Shown here in pieces: positions 57,655-64,000 of a DNA stretch of 64,000 nt. The notes beneath the pieces are model-generated. The model saw only the letters and a list, made by a program, of their open reading frames with translations, had not been told where the DNA came from and did no database searches. How positions within the stretch are numbered: the stretch's first letter is position 1; every line of letters starts with the position of its first letter. Source of the DNA: Actinopolymorpha cephalotaxi (lineage in GTDB: Bacteria; Actinomycetota; Actinomycetes; Propionibacteriales; Actinopolymorphaceae). The position numbers were made by a program, and so were the translations under genes. The DNA lies in the NCBI RefSeq assembly GCF_013408535.1, contig NZ_JACBZA010000001.1:4982850-5046849 (forward strand), given 5' to 3'.

Positions 57655-59045
57655 CCGGCATCGAGACACGGGACATCGAGGAGAACCTCCGCGCCGAGCT
57701 GAACCGGCGAGCGGCCACGGTGGCCTGGGCCGGCCCGTACGCCGACCCGTACCCGCAGGTGATGCGGCGCCGCCGGCGGCAACGGTCGCGCCGTACCGCG
57801 GTCGTGGTCGCGGCGGCACTGGCCGCCGCCGCCATCGGTCTGCCCCGGGCGCTGCCACAGCTCGGCGACTCGTTCCAGGCGGCCAAGGCGCGGCTCGCCG
57901 CGGTGGACGGTGCGCGGAAGTCCTGGCCGACCCGTGGCTCGCTGGCCGGCGACGAGGCCTACCTCGACCGCGTGCGCGGCTGGGGTGCGCAGATCGACGG
58001 CTCCTCCCCGGCCGCCGTGCACGTCCTCTACGCGGGTGACGTCGGGGATCGGCGGGTGGTGGTCGTGGACTCGCTCAGCGGACTCAACTTCCGCATCGGG
58101 GCACGGGGAAGCCTGCGCCGGCTGCCCGGATCGTTCCCGCACGAGTCGACTCGCGACCTGATCGGCTTCGCCGTGCCGGACGGGCAGCGCACGATCGTCA
58201 CCGCCCTCACCGCTCCCGGCGCCGAGGAGGTGCAGTACTCCCCCGCGCAGAAGTTCGCCGCAGACGGCAGCATCACCCGTACGTGGGAACCGATGACGTA
58301 CGAGAACGACACCTTCGTCGCCTCCACGGACGCGCCGGCCTCGCGGACGATCCGGCTCCGTACCGTCAAGGACGGCAAGGTGACCTCGGACCTGCGGTCG
58401 GTGATCACCGAGCACCTGGAGGGCTCGCCCGTCGCGTCGCGCGCTCTGCGCACGCTGGTGCTCAACGCCACCGGCCGGCCGGTGCCGAAGCTCGCCGACT
58501 CCGTGGCCGAACTGGAGTCGGTGGCACTGCATCCGGGCGACATCACCTCGGTGAAGGTCCCGTGGCGGTACCGCGAGGGCCACGGCAAGCTGTGGGTGGG
58601 GCTCACCCTGGGCATCCGGGGCGGCGGCACTCTTCGAGCCGTCTTCGGCGACGAGCACCCCGACGGCCGCGGCGACCAGGTGCTGGCCAGTCCCGCGCTC
58701 GACGCCGTGGGGGCGATCCCGTCCGCGGACGCCGACCGAACGCCGTACGTCTGGACCGACTTCTGCAAGGTCCACGCCTTCGTCCCGCCGAACCTGTCCA
58801 CCGTGCGGTCCGCGCAGGTCCTCGTGAGCGGGCGGCCAGTGGCCACGGTGCCTGTCCGCGACGGCTTCCTGCACGCCCGCGCCTGTCCCGGCGCCGACGT
58901 CCCGGCCTCGACGGAGGGCCGCATCGCGGTGAGGTTGTCCGACACCGACGGAAAGGTCGTCTGGTCCGGCCGGCCCGTTCCCGCGGTGACAGCGTCGTAC
59001 GCCGGCCTCGACATCCCGTCCACCCTCCACCGGAAAGTCCGGTGA
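57651..59045 (+). CDS. Membrane-anchored partner of the ECF sigma factor
   Basis: The 464-residue protein has a short cytoplasmic N-terminus (E-E-N-L-R-A-E-L-N-R-R-A), a basic patch, one transmembrane helix (about 45-63) and a 400-residue extracytoplasmic part with many beta strands. Position and topology suggest an anti-sigma factor or sensor, although a zinc-binding H-x3-C-x2-C motif is not present in the N-terminus. In this sigma family the partner is often such a diverged membrane protein. The repeats right after the stop and a strong terminator end the operon. Confidence 0.75.
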   Translation: MTGIETRDIEENLRAELNRRAATVAWAGPYADPYPQVMRRRRRQRSRRTAVVVAAALAAAAIGLPRALPQLGDSFQAAKARLAAVDGARKSWPTRGSLAGDEAYLDRVRGWGAQIDGSSPAAVHVLYAGDVGDRRVVVVDSLSGLNFRIGARGSLRRLPGSFPHESTRDLIGFAVPDGQRTIVTALTAPGAEEVQYSPAQKFAADGSITRTWEPMTYENDTFVASTDAPASRTIRLRTVKDGKVTSDLRSVITEHLEGSPVASRALRTLVLNATGRPVPKLADSVAELESVALHPGDITSVKVPWRYREGHGKLWVGLTLGIRGGGTLRAVFGDEHPDGRGDQVLASPALDAVGAIPSADADRTPYVWTDFCKVHAFVPPNLSTVRSAQVLVSGRPVATVPVRDGFLHARACPGADVPASTEGRIAVRLSDTDGKVVWSGRPVPAVTASYAGLDIPSTLHRKVR

Positions 59046-59068
59046 GCCGAGTGGGGTGAGCCGAGTGG
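59041..59068. repeat. 14-bp tandem repeat containing the stop codon (2 units and a part)
   Basis: GGTGAGCCGAGTGG occurs twice exactly (59041-59054, 59055-59068), and a partial third copy follows. The first unit includes the TGA stop of the sigma-partner gene, as in the repeat at 126-230. Confidence 0.8.
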
Positions 59069-59108
59069 AGTGAGCCGGCCCGGAAGGACCGGCGGGACGT
59101 GAAGCACG

Positions 59109-59145
59109 CGGGTGGGCTGCCGGTCAGGTCACGGCAGCCCACCCG
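59109..59145 (+). terminator. Stem-loop terminator after the sigma operon
   Basis: A perfect 14-bp inverted repeat (59109-59122 with 59132-59145) encloses a 9-nt loop, about 64 bp past the stop. It ends the sigma-factor operon and insulates the NADH dehydrogenase gene. Confidence 0.85.
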
Positions 59146-59274
59146 CATCCATGGGACCCCGTTTGTCCGCTCGTGCCGGGCCTACCCGACGTGCGGGCAC
59201 CTATTCGAAACAACCTGGGCGGTGCCGTAGGGTCGCAGGCACGGCAGGTAGTCGACCCCCTGAGGGAGCCCGAG

Positions 59275-60570
59275 ATGACGGAGCCGAACCGCCGCCCGCG
59301 GATCGTCGTGGTGGGCGCGGGATTCGCCGGGTTCCACGCGGCCCGGGAGCTGCAGCGCCTCGCTCGCGGCCGGGCCGAGGTCATCGTGATCAACCCCACC
59401 GACTACTTCCTCTACCTCCCCCTGCTGCCGGAGGTCGCGTCGGGCGTCCTCGACCCGCGCCAGGTCTCGGTGCCGCTGTCCCGGACGTTGGGGGACGCCT
59501 GCCTCACGCTCGGGACCGTCGACGGCGTCGACCTGGACACCCGTACGGTCAGCTACGTCGACCCCGAGGAAGGCCGGCACGAGATCACCTACGACCGGCT
59601 GGTCCTCGCGCCGGGCAGTGTCAACAAGCTCTTGCCCATCCCCGGTGTGAGTGAGTACGCACACGGTTTCCGGAGCGTCGGCGAGGCGCTCTACCTCCGC
59701 GACCATCTGATCGGGCAGATCGAGCTGGCCGGTGCCTGCAACGACTTCGCCGAACGCGAGGCGCGGTGCACCTTCGTCGTCGTCGGCGCGGGATACACCG
59801 GCACCGAGGTGGCCGCGCAGGGACAGTTGCTGACCAGGCAGGTCGCGCGCACCAAGAACGGCGTGGACGAGAGCCAGGTGCGCTGGCTGCTGGTCGACGT
59901 TGCCGACCGGCTACTGCCGGGGCTCGACCCGCGCCTGGCCGCGACCACCGACCGCACTCTCCGCAAGCGTGGCGTGGAAGTCCGTACGGGCACGTCGGTG
60001 GAGAAGGCCACCGCCGACGGTGTGCAACTGTCCGACGGCGAGTTCGTGCCCACGAAGACCCTGGTGTGGTGTGTCGGCGTACGCCCGGACCCCCTCATCG
60101 AGAACCTCGGCGAACCCACCGAGAACGGCCGCCTGGTGGTGGACGAGTACCTCAGCGTCCCGGGCCGCCCGGAGGTCTTCGCCTGCGGGGACGCCGCCTC
60201 CGTACCCGACCTGACCAGGCCGGGTCAGGTGACCGCGATGACCGCCCAGCACGCCGAACGCCAGGGCAAGGCCGTTGCCCGCAACGTCGCCGCGTCGTTC
60301 GGCGACGGGCGCCCGAAGCCGTACAAGCATCACGACCTCGGCTTCGTCGTCGACCTCGGCGGCCTGTCCGCGGCCGCCAACCCGCTCGGTGTCGCGCTCT
60401 CGGGCGCACCCGCGGCAGCGGTGACGAAGGGCTACCACCTGCTGAGCGTGCCGGCCAACCGCGTTCGCATCGCCACCGACTGGGCGCTCGACGCGGTGTT
60501 GCGCCGGCAGGTCGTCAAGCTCGGGCTGGTCGCCCCGAGCGCGGTTCCGCTGGAGTCCGACCAGCAGTGA
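59275..60570 (+). CDS. ndh: Type II NADH dehydrogenase (NDH-2-like)
   Basis: The 431-residue flavoprotein has two dinucleotide-binding motifs: V-V-V-G-A-G-F-A-G-F-H-A-A near the start (FAD) and V-V-V-G-A-G-Y-T-G-T-E-V-A in the middle (NADH). V-F-A-C-G-D-A-A-S-V-P and the C-terminal amphipathic region match the NDH-2 family, which passes electrons from NADH to quinone without pumping protons. Related ferredoxin-reductase-like proteins are possible. GGGAG precedes ATG 59275. It is monocistronic, since the next gene is convergent. Confidence 0.88.
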   Translation: MTEPNRRPRIVVVGAGFAGFHAARELQRLARGRAEVIVINPTDYFLYLPLLPEVASGVLDPRQVSVPLSRTLGDACLTLGTVDGVDLDTRTVSYVDPEEGRHEITYDRLVLAPGSVNKLLPIPGVSEYAHGFRSVGEALYLRDHLIGQIELAGACNDFAEREARCTFVVVGAGYTGTEVAAQGQLLTRQVARTKNGVDESQVRWLLVDVADRLLPGLDPRLAATTDRTLRKRGVEVRTGTSVEKATADGVQLSDGEFVPTKTLVWCVGVRPDPLIENLGEPTENGRLVVDEYLSVPGRPEVFACGDAASVPDLTRPGQVTAMTAQHAERQGKAVARNVAASFGDGRPKPYKHHDLGFVVDLGGLSAAANPLGVALSGAPAAAVTKGYHLLSVPANRVRIATDWALDAVLRRQVVKLGLVAPSAVPLESDQQ

Positions 60571-60610
60571 CCTGCACGCCCCCGCCGGAGCGCCGCCACG
60601 CGGACGCCGC

Positions 60611-61507
60611 TCACCGGCCGAAGGCGGCCACCGGGTTGTCGACCATCAGGGTCTTCCACCACGACTCGTCCAGCGCGGGCAGGAGTTCGTCGTACACGAA
60701 CGTGTAGCCGAGGAACTCCCCACCGCCCGGCTCCTCCGCGTGCCACCACCCGCTGTCGTTGGCGACCAGCGTGCGGCCGAGCAGACCGGCCGCGGCCATG
60801 CGTTCGACGCAGCTTCGCTGCCACTGCGTGTCACCCGGACGCAGACCGTCGAACTCCACCCAGGCTCCGGCACGGGCGACCTGCTCGTGGACGTCGCCGT
60901 CCGACTCGGCCTGGGCGTGCACCCAGACGAACTGCCCCGGGGACACGCCCACGTCGGCGAAGATCTCGAGTTGTTCCAGCGCGGCGACGCCCGCCGTGGT
61001 GTGGGAGGCGACCGTCAGCCCGGTCTCGCGGGCGGTCAGCGCGGCCGCGCGGACAAGTGCGCGGTCCAGGTCCTCCAGTGCGCCGTCGCGTACTGCCGTC
61101 TTGACGAAGCTCGGGCGTACGCCGGGGCTGCCGGCGATGCCGTGGGTGTGCTCGTCGACGAACCGCCGCGCCAACTGCTCGGCGGAAAGCTCGTAGGCGT
61201 AGGGAGGTACGCCAACCCGGTCCGCCGCGCCGTAGATGCCGGTGTTGGTGCCGATCTCGACGCCGGTCGCGTCGGCCAGCCTGGCGAGGAGGACCGGATC
61301 GCGGCCGAGGCCCTGCGGCGTGCACTCCAGCAGCCGCCGGCAGCCGAGGGCGTACACCTCGTCCAACTTCGGCTTCGCGACGGCGAACACCTCGTCGGCG
61401 TCGTAGGCGTGCGGGTCGGCGACACCGCCGAAGTCGACCAGGACGTGTTCGTGCACGAGGATGCTGTCGGGGATCACGGCCGGTGTCGGCTTCGCTGGGC
61501 TCGGCAT
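60611..61507 (-). CDS. Phosphotriesterase-like (PTE/lactonase) metal-dependent hydrolase
   Basis: The 298-residue TIM-barrel protein carries the metal site of the phosphotriesterase family: H19-E-H21, the carbamylated Lys in F-V-K136-T-A-V, H169 in A-S-H-T-T-A-G, H197 in V-W-V-H-A-Q and D251 in A-N-D-S-G. The family includes quorum-sensing lactonases, and the aldonolactone/sugar-lactone activity of many actinobacterial members is plausible. The sequence is shorter than classical PTE. ATG 61507 starts the gene. It lies downstream of the DUF1990 gene by 20 bp. Confidence 0.88.
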   Translation of the reverse strand: MPSPAKPTPAVIPDSILVHEHVLVDFGGVADPHAYDADEVFAVAKPKLDEVYALGCRRLLECTPQGLGRDPVLLARLADATGVEIGTNTGIYGAADRVGVPPYAYELSAEQLARRFVDEHTHGIAGSPGVRPSFVKTAVRDGALEDLDRALVRAAALTARETGLTVASHTTAGVAALEQLEIFADVGVSPGQFVWVHAQAESDGDVHEQVARAGAWVEFDGLRPGDTQWQRSCVERMAAAGLLGRTLVANDSGWWHAEEPGGGEFLGYTFVYDELLPALDESWWKTLMVDNPVAAFGR

Positions 61508-61527
61508 GGTTCGCACCGTAGTGCAGG

Positions 61528-62073
61528 TCAGGGTTGCGCGAGCGCCGCCGCGGCCCTGAGGTAGCGGCCGATGTACAGGTCCTGGATCCGCCGCGCGAGC
61601 GGACCGCCCAGGCGGGCCAGGAGGTTGCCCGGCCGGGAGAACGCCGTCACGGTGAACGTCACGGTGCCGTCGGTCTCGCGGGAGACCACGAAGCTCTCCT
61701 CGCCCCGCTCGGGGTGGCCGGGCAGGGTGCCGTACGCGAAGCCACGCCGGTCGGGTTCGTCGACGAGGTGGACCACCCGGCACGGCGCGACGACTCCCCA
61801 CCTGCCGACGCCGATGACGACCGCCACCACCCCGCCGGGCCCGGCCGTGGGCCGGTCGGCGAACACACCGAGTCCGGCGCGGCGATGGACTTCCCAGCCC
61901 AGCAGAGCGTCGGCGCAGCGGTCGAAGCAGCTCTGCCCCTGGCCGACCCGGACCGACCGGGCGACGTGACGGTAGCCGGGCGGGAGTGCACCGGCGGTCG
62001 CGCCGACCTCGGGGTACGTGAGAGCCGCGCGGGCAAGGTCGGCCGGCGGTGGTACGCGAAGAAGGACCGTCAC
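61528..62073 (-). CDS. DUF1990 family protein
   Basis: The 181-residue protein fits the DUF1990 pattern: F-D-R-C-A-D-A-L-L-G-W-E-V-H-R-R-A-G-L, then C-R-V-V-H-L-V-D-E-P-D-R-R-G-F-A-Y-G-T-L-P-G-H-P-E-R-G-E-E-S-F. This SRPBCC-like fold has no assigned reaction. GTG 62073 overlaps the SGNH gene's stop (GTGA), and the gene continues into the PTE-like gene 20 bp on, so three genes may form one operon with the SGNH gene first. Confidence 0.9.
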   Translation of the reverse strand: MTVLLRVPPPADLARAALTYPEVGATAGALPPGYRHVARSVRVGQGQSCFDRCADALLGWEVHRRAGLGVFADRPTAGPGGVVAVVIGVGRWGVVAPCRVVHLVDEPDRRGFAYGTLPGHPERGEESFVVSRETDGTVTFTVTAFSRPGNLLARLGGPLARRIQDLYIGRYLRAAAALAQP

Positions 62074-63296
62074 GCGAGCGCCTCTCCGCGTACCGACAGC
62101 GGACTCGTTCTGTCGGCATAGGCAGGTGGTGCCGGGTCCAGCCAGTCCACGAACCGCTGCTTCACCATGAACGCGAAGAGGTGGTTGCCCGCGGGCGTGT
62201 AGTGGCCGTTGTAGAAACGATCACGGTAGTCCTGCGGGGACAGTGCGAAGGCCTGGTAGTCGGCGATGTGGCCGGCCAGCGAGTCGACGTACTCGATCCC
62301 GAGGTCGTCGAGGTGGCGGACGAACTCCTCGTCCGGCCGGGCCTTTCCGGCGCAGGCGTCCGCGACATCGCCACCGGGGTAACTCAGCAGCACCAGCAGG
62401 CGCTTGCCCTGCTCGGCAAGGTCGCGCCGGGTTCGTTCGACCAGCGTCGCCGACGCACGGAACGCACAGCGGTCGTAGAACGCGTCGGCCGCGCGTGCAC
62501 TCGCATCGCCGCCGCCGTCGTCGCCGACGTCGAGGTCCAGGCCCAGTGCGGCAGCGGTCTCCCGGTGATCGGCGAGGAAGTCCCAGCGCCCGGTGCGCCG
62601 GCCCACCAGCAGATGGACCACCAGGTCGTCGCCGAAGGTCTCGACCAGGAAGTCCGGATCGCACAGGTCGTACAGGGACTCCGGCGTCGGGCACGGGTTC
62701 GGCCTGTCGACCAGCGCACCGGTGGCGTCGAAGCGCACGTGGTCCCACGGGTTGGCGTGGAACATGCTTGTGGGCAACGACTGGTAACGATCCCACCACT
62801 GCCGGCCCACCCGCAGCATGCGATACGCGTCCAGGTTCCGGTAGTGGTCGTCCAGGTAGATGTTCAGCACGACGTGCTCGGCGCTCGCGGCGCCGGCCTC
62901 CTCGCGCCGCAGCCGCCGGCACGCCTGCAGTACGCCGTACCCGCCGACACCGAAGTTGCGCACGGGTTCGCCGAGGTGGGCGGCGAGGTACTCCTGCCAG
63001 GTCTCGCCGTCGCTGACCTGGTGGCACTGGGTGAAGCTGTCGCCGTAGGTGTTCACCCGGCACGGCCGGTCGGCGTAGGCGATGGCGAGGCGTTCACCGA
63101 GTGCGCCGTAGCGGTAGGTGCTCACCGAGTCGTCCACGCCGTCGGGGACCCGGGACGGATGCGGCAGGTAGCCGAGCTCGGCGTCGAACCTCGCCCACTT
63201 CGGCTGGTCCGGATCGAGGAACCGGTCGATCTCCGCCCGGTCGACCACCGCCTCCGCCAGGAACGCGTGCACGTGGTCCCGGAAGTTCGCTGCCAT
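62070..63296 (-). CDS. SGNH/GDSL-like hydrolase
   Basis: The 408-residue protein has the block I nucleophile in N-T-Y-G-D-S87-F-T-Q, block II F-G-V-G-G-Y-G (about 114-120) and a late G-H-Y-T-P-A-G-N-H block with the likely catalytic His. This is the layout of SGNH-fold esterases/acetylhydrolases. No signal peptide is seen, so it should be cytoplasmic. The middle of the protein is an insertion rich in Asp/Arg. A glycan or lipid ester could be the substrate. ATG 63296 begins the putative three-gene operon. Confidence 0.85.
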   Translation of the reverse strand: MAANFRDHVHAFLAEAVVDRAEIDRFLDPDQPKWARFDAELGYLPHPSRVPDGVDDSVSTYRYGALGERLAIAYADRPCRVNTYGDSFTQCHQVSDGETWQEYLAAHLGEPVRNFGVGGYGVLQACRRLRREEAGAASAEHVVLNIYLDDHYRNLDAYRMLRVGRQWWDRYQSLPTSMFHANPWDHVRFDATGALVDRPNPCPTPESLYDLCDPDFLVETFGDDLVVHLLVGRRTGRWDFLADHRETAAALGLDLDVGDDGGGDASARAADAFYDRCAFRASATLVERTRRDLAEQGKRLLVLLSYPGGDVADACAGKARPDEEFVRHLDDLGIEYVDSLAGHIADYQAFALSPQDYRDRFYNGHYTPAGNHLFAFMVKQRFVDWLDPAPPAYADRTSPLSVRGEALA

Positions 63297-63347
63297 CGCG
63301 TCCTCCTATGATCCTCGGCGGCAACCGTAGTCCAGGGATCGTGGTCG

Positions 63348-64000
63348 ATGCGCGTGTACGAGCAGGTGGGAACTGACCGGCGACGGTCTCGTCGTACGGG
63401 ACCGGCATGGAGCGAAGGACGGTCGCGGAGCACAGGAAGGCCGCGGAACGCACGGCAGCCGTGGCGCCGGGGCCGGGTCACGGCGGCGGTGGCCGCCCTC
63501 GGCCTCCTCTGCGCCGTCGCGGGCTCGGGCTGCACCCTGGAGGTCGACGGGGTCCCGGCCGGCGGACCGACGGATCCGGCCACCGCGTCGGCGTCCGCAT
63601 CGGCGACCTCCGCCCCGGCGGCCGGCGGACGTGCCGTCGAGCCGCTGGACAACCCCGACGGCACCAAACCCGGCCTCGCCCCGCTCACCTCGGCCGCCGA
63701 CCTCGGCGCGGCACGGCGGCTGATCGCCAGGGTGCGCACCGCCGGGCGCGGACCCAAGACGGGCTACGACCGCGACCGGTTCGGCTCGGACTGGACCGAC
63801 ACCGCCGACGGCGTACCCTTCGCCCGCAACGGCTGCGACACCCGCAACGACCTGCTCGCCCGGGACGGGCAGCACCTGCGCTACCGGCGCGGGTCCAGGT
63901 GCGTCGTGGTGGCGATGACGCTGGCCGATCCCTACACGGGCCGGGCGATCTCGTGGCGCAAGCACGACGCGTCGGACGTGCAGATCGACCACGTCGTACC
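63348..64000 (+). CDS. Secreted HNH nuclease-like protein (3' partial, cut by window end)
   Basis: The frame opening at ATG 63348 and still open at the window end encodes at least 217 residues. A basic start is followed by a hydrophobic helix (V-T-A-A-V-A-A-L-G-L-L-C-A-V-A-G-S-G-C), possibly a lipoprotein signal. A Ser/Ala linker comes next, then G-Y-D-R-D-R-F-G, W-T-D, C-D-T-R-N-D-L-L and S-D-V-Q-I-D-H-V-V. These last motifs mark the DUF1524-type HNH (GmrSD-C-like) secreted nucleases, in which D-H-V-V bears a catalytic His. Export and DNA or RNA cleavage outside the cell are inferred. Confidence 0.85.
   Translation, partial: MRVYEQVGTDRRRSRRTGPAWSEGRSRSTGRPRNARQPWRRGRVTAAVAALGLLCAVAGSGCTLEVDGVPAGGPTDPATASASASATSAPAAGGRAVEPLDNPDGTKPGLAPLTSAADLGAARRLIARVRTAGRGPKTGYDRDRFGSDWTDTADGVPFARNGCDTRNDLLARDGQHLRYRRGSRCVVVAMTLADPYTGRAISWRKHDASDVQIDHVV

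Noticed and set aside
1-64000. tRNA, rRNA, riboswitch or CRISPR features
   Set aside because: No cloverleaf-like, conserved rRNA, riboswitch-core or repeat-spacer pattern was recognised by eye; weak candidates were not reported because they could not be supported.

Overview
The window is very GC-rich, uses GTG and TTG starts often, and carries actinobacterial family markers: an SigE-type sigma factor, F420-type nitroreductase, mycothiol-linked DinB-type proteins, DUF222/HNH and DUF5302, and a PknB-like kinase. It looks like the chromosome of a filamentous or soil actinomycete, most likely in Propionibacteriales (Nocardioides, Kribbella or Actinopolymorpha type). That placement is inferred from gene content alone. 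No rRNA, tRNA, IS element, integrase, phage gene or CRISPR array was recognised.

Layout. 1-6.2 kb: tail of an Eis-like acetyltransferase ending in a tandem repeat, an RHH protein, an orphan cytochrome oxidase subunit I, a DUF1707 protein, a VKOR homologue, SRPBCC, DUF5302, RidA and a methyltransferase. 6.2-9.8 kb: a membrane protein with a Cys-rich tail, a GT2 glycosyltransferase and another membrane protein. 9.8-17.7 kb: dienelactone hydrolase, quinone-reductase-like dehydrogenase divergent from TetR, AraC divergent from a PhyH dioxygenase, a GNAT and a GMC oxidoreductase with a fused small-subunit domain. 17.7-23 kb: a MEDS-HATPase regulator, a small coiled coil, a transmembrane Ser/Thr kinase, SRPBCC, an rRNA-methyltransferase-like protein and a deazaflavin oxidoreductase. 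23-27 kb: a translationally coupled pair of kinase-fold (APH-like) proteins, one with two kinase-like halves. 27-35 kb: MASE1 membrane protein, aldo/keto reductase, epimerase, malate synthase, MFS, an ArsR/SRPBCC operon with its operator, NUDIX. 35-44.5 kb: DUF222-HNH, a frameshifted FAD monooxygenase, a His-rich secreted protein, methyltransferase, VOC, a PhyH with an unusual HxG motif, DinB, MFS, TspO/MBR-like. 44.7-48.2 kb: a regulator pair divergent from a short PEP-utilising enzyme across a duplicated palindromic operator, then HIT and a DinB-like protein. 48.2-52.4 kb: a third PhyH, a Tat lipoprotein oligopeptide-type binding protein and a divergent AraC regulator. 52.4-54 kb: four tightly packed genes for small membrane or coiled-coil proteins. 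54-64 kb: SDR, two GNATs, VOC, an ECF sigma factor with a membrane partner, type II NADH dehydrogenase, a phosphotriesterase-like hydrolase, a DUF1990/SGNH pair and the start of a secreted HNH nuclease.

Few long operons exist. Most genes are single or in overlapping pairs (ATGA/GTGA junctions), and many convergent pairs overlap at their stops. Local regulation can be read in several places: TetR, ArsR and PEP-regulator palindromes, AraC-flanked divergent promoters, two likely leaderless starts and five stem-loop terminators. The most promising unexplained units are the PEP-enzyme/regulator module, the four-gene small-protein cassette, the tandem kinase-fold pair and the HxG-type PhyH protein.
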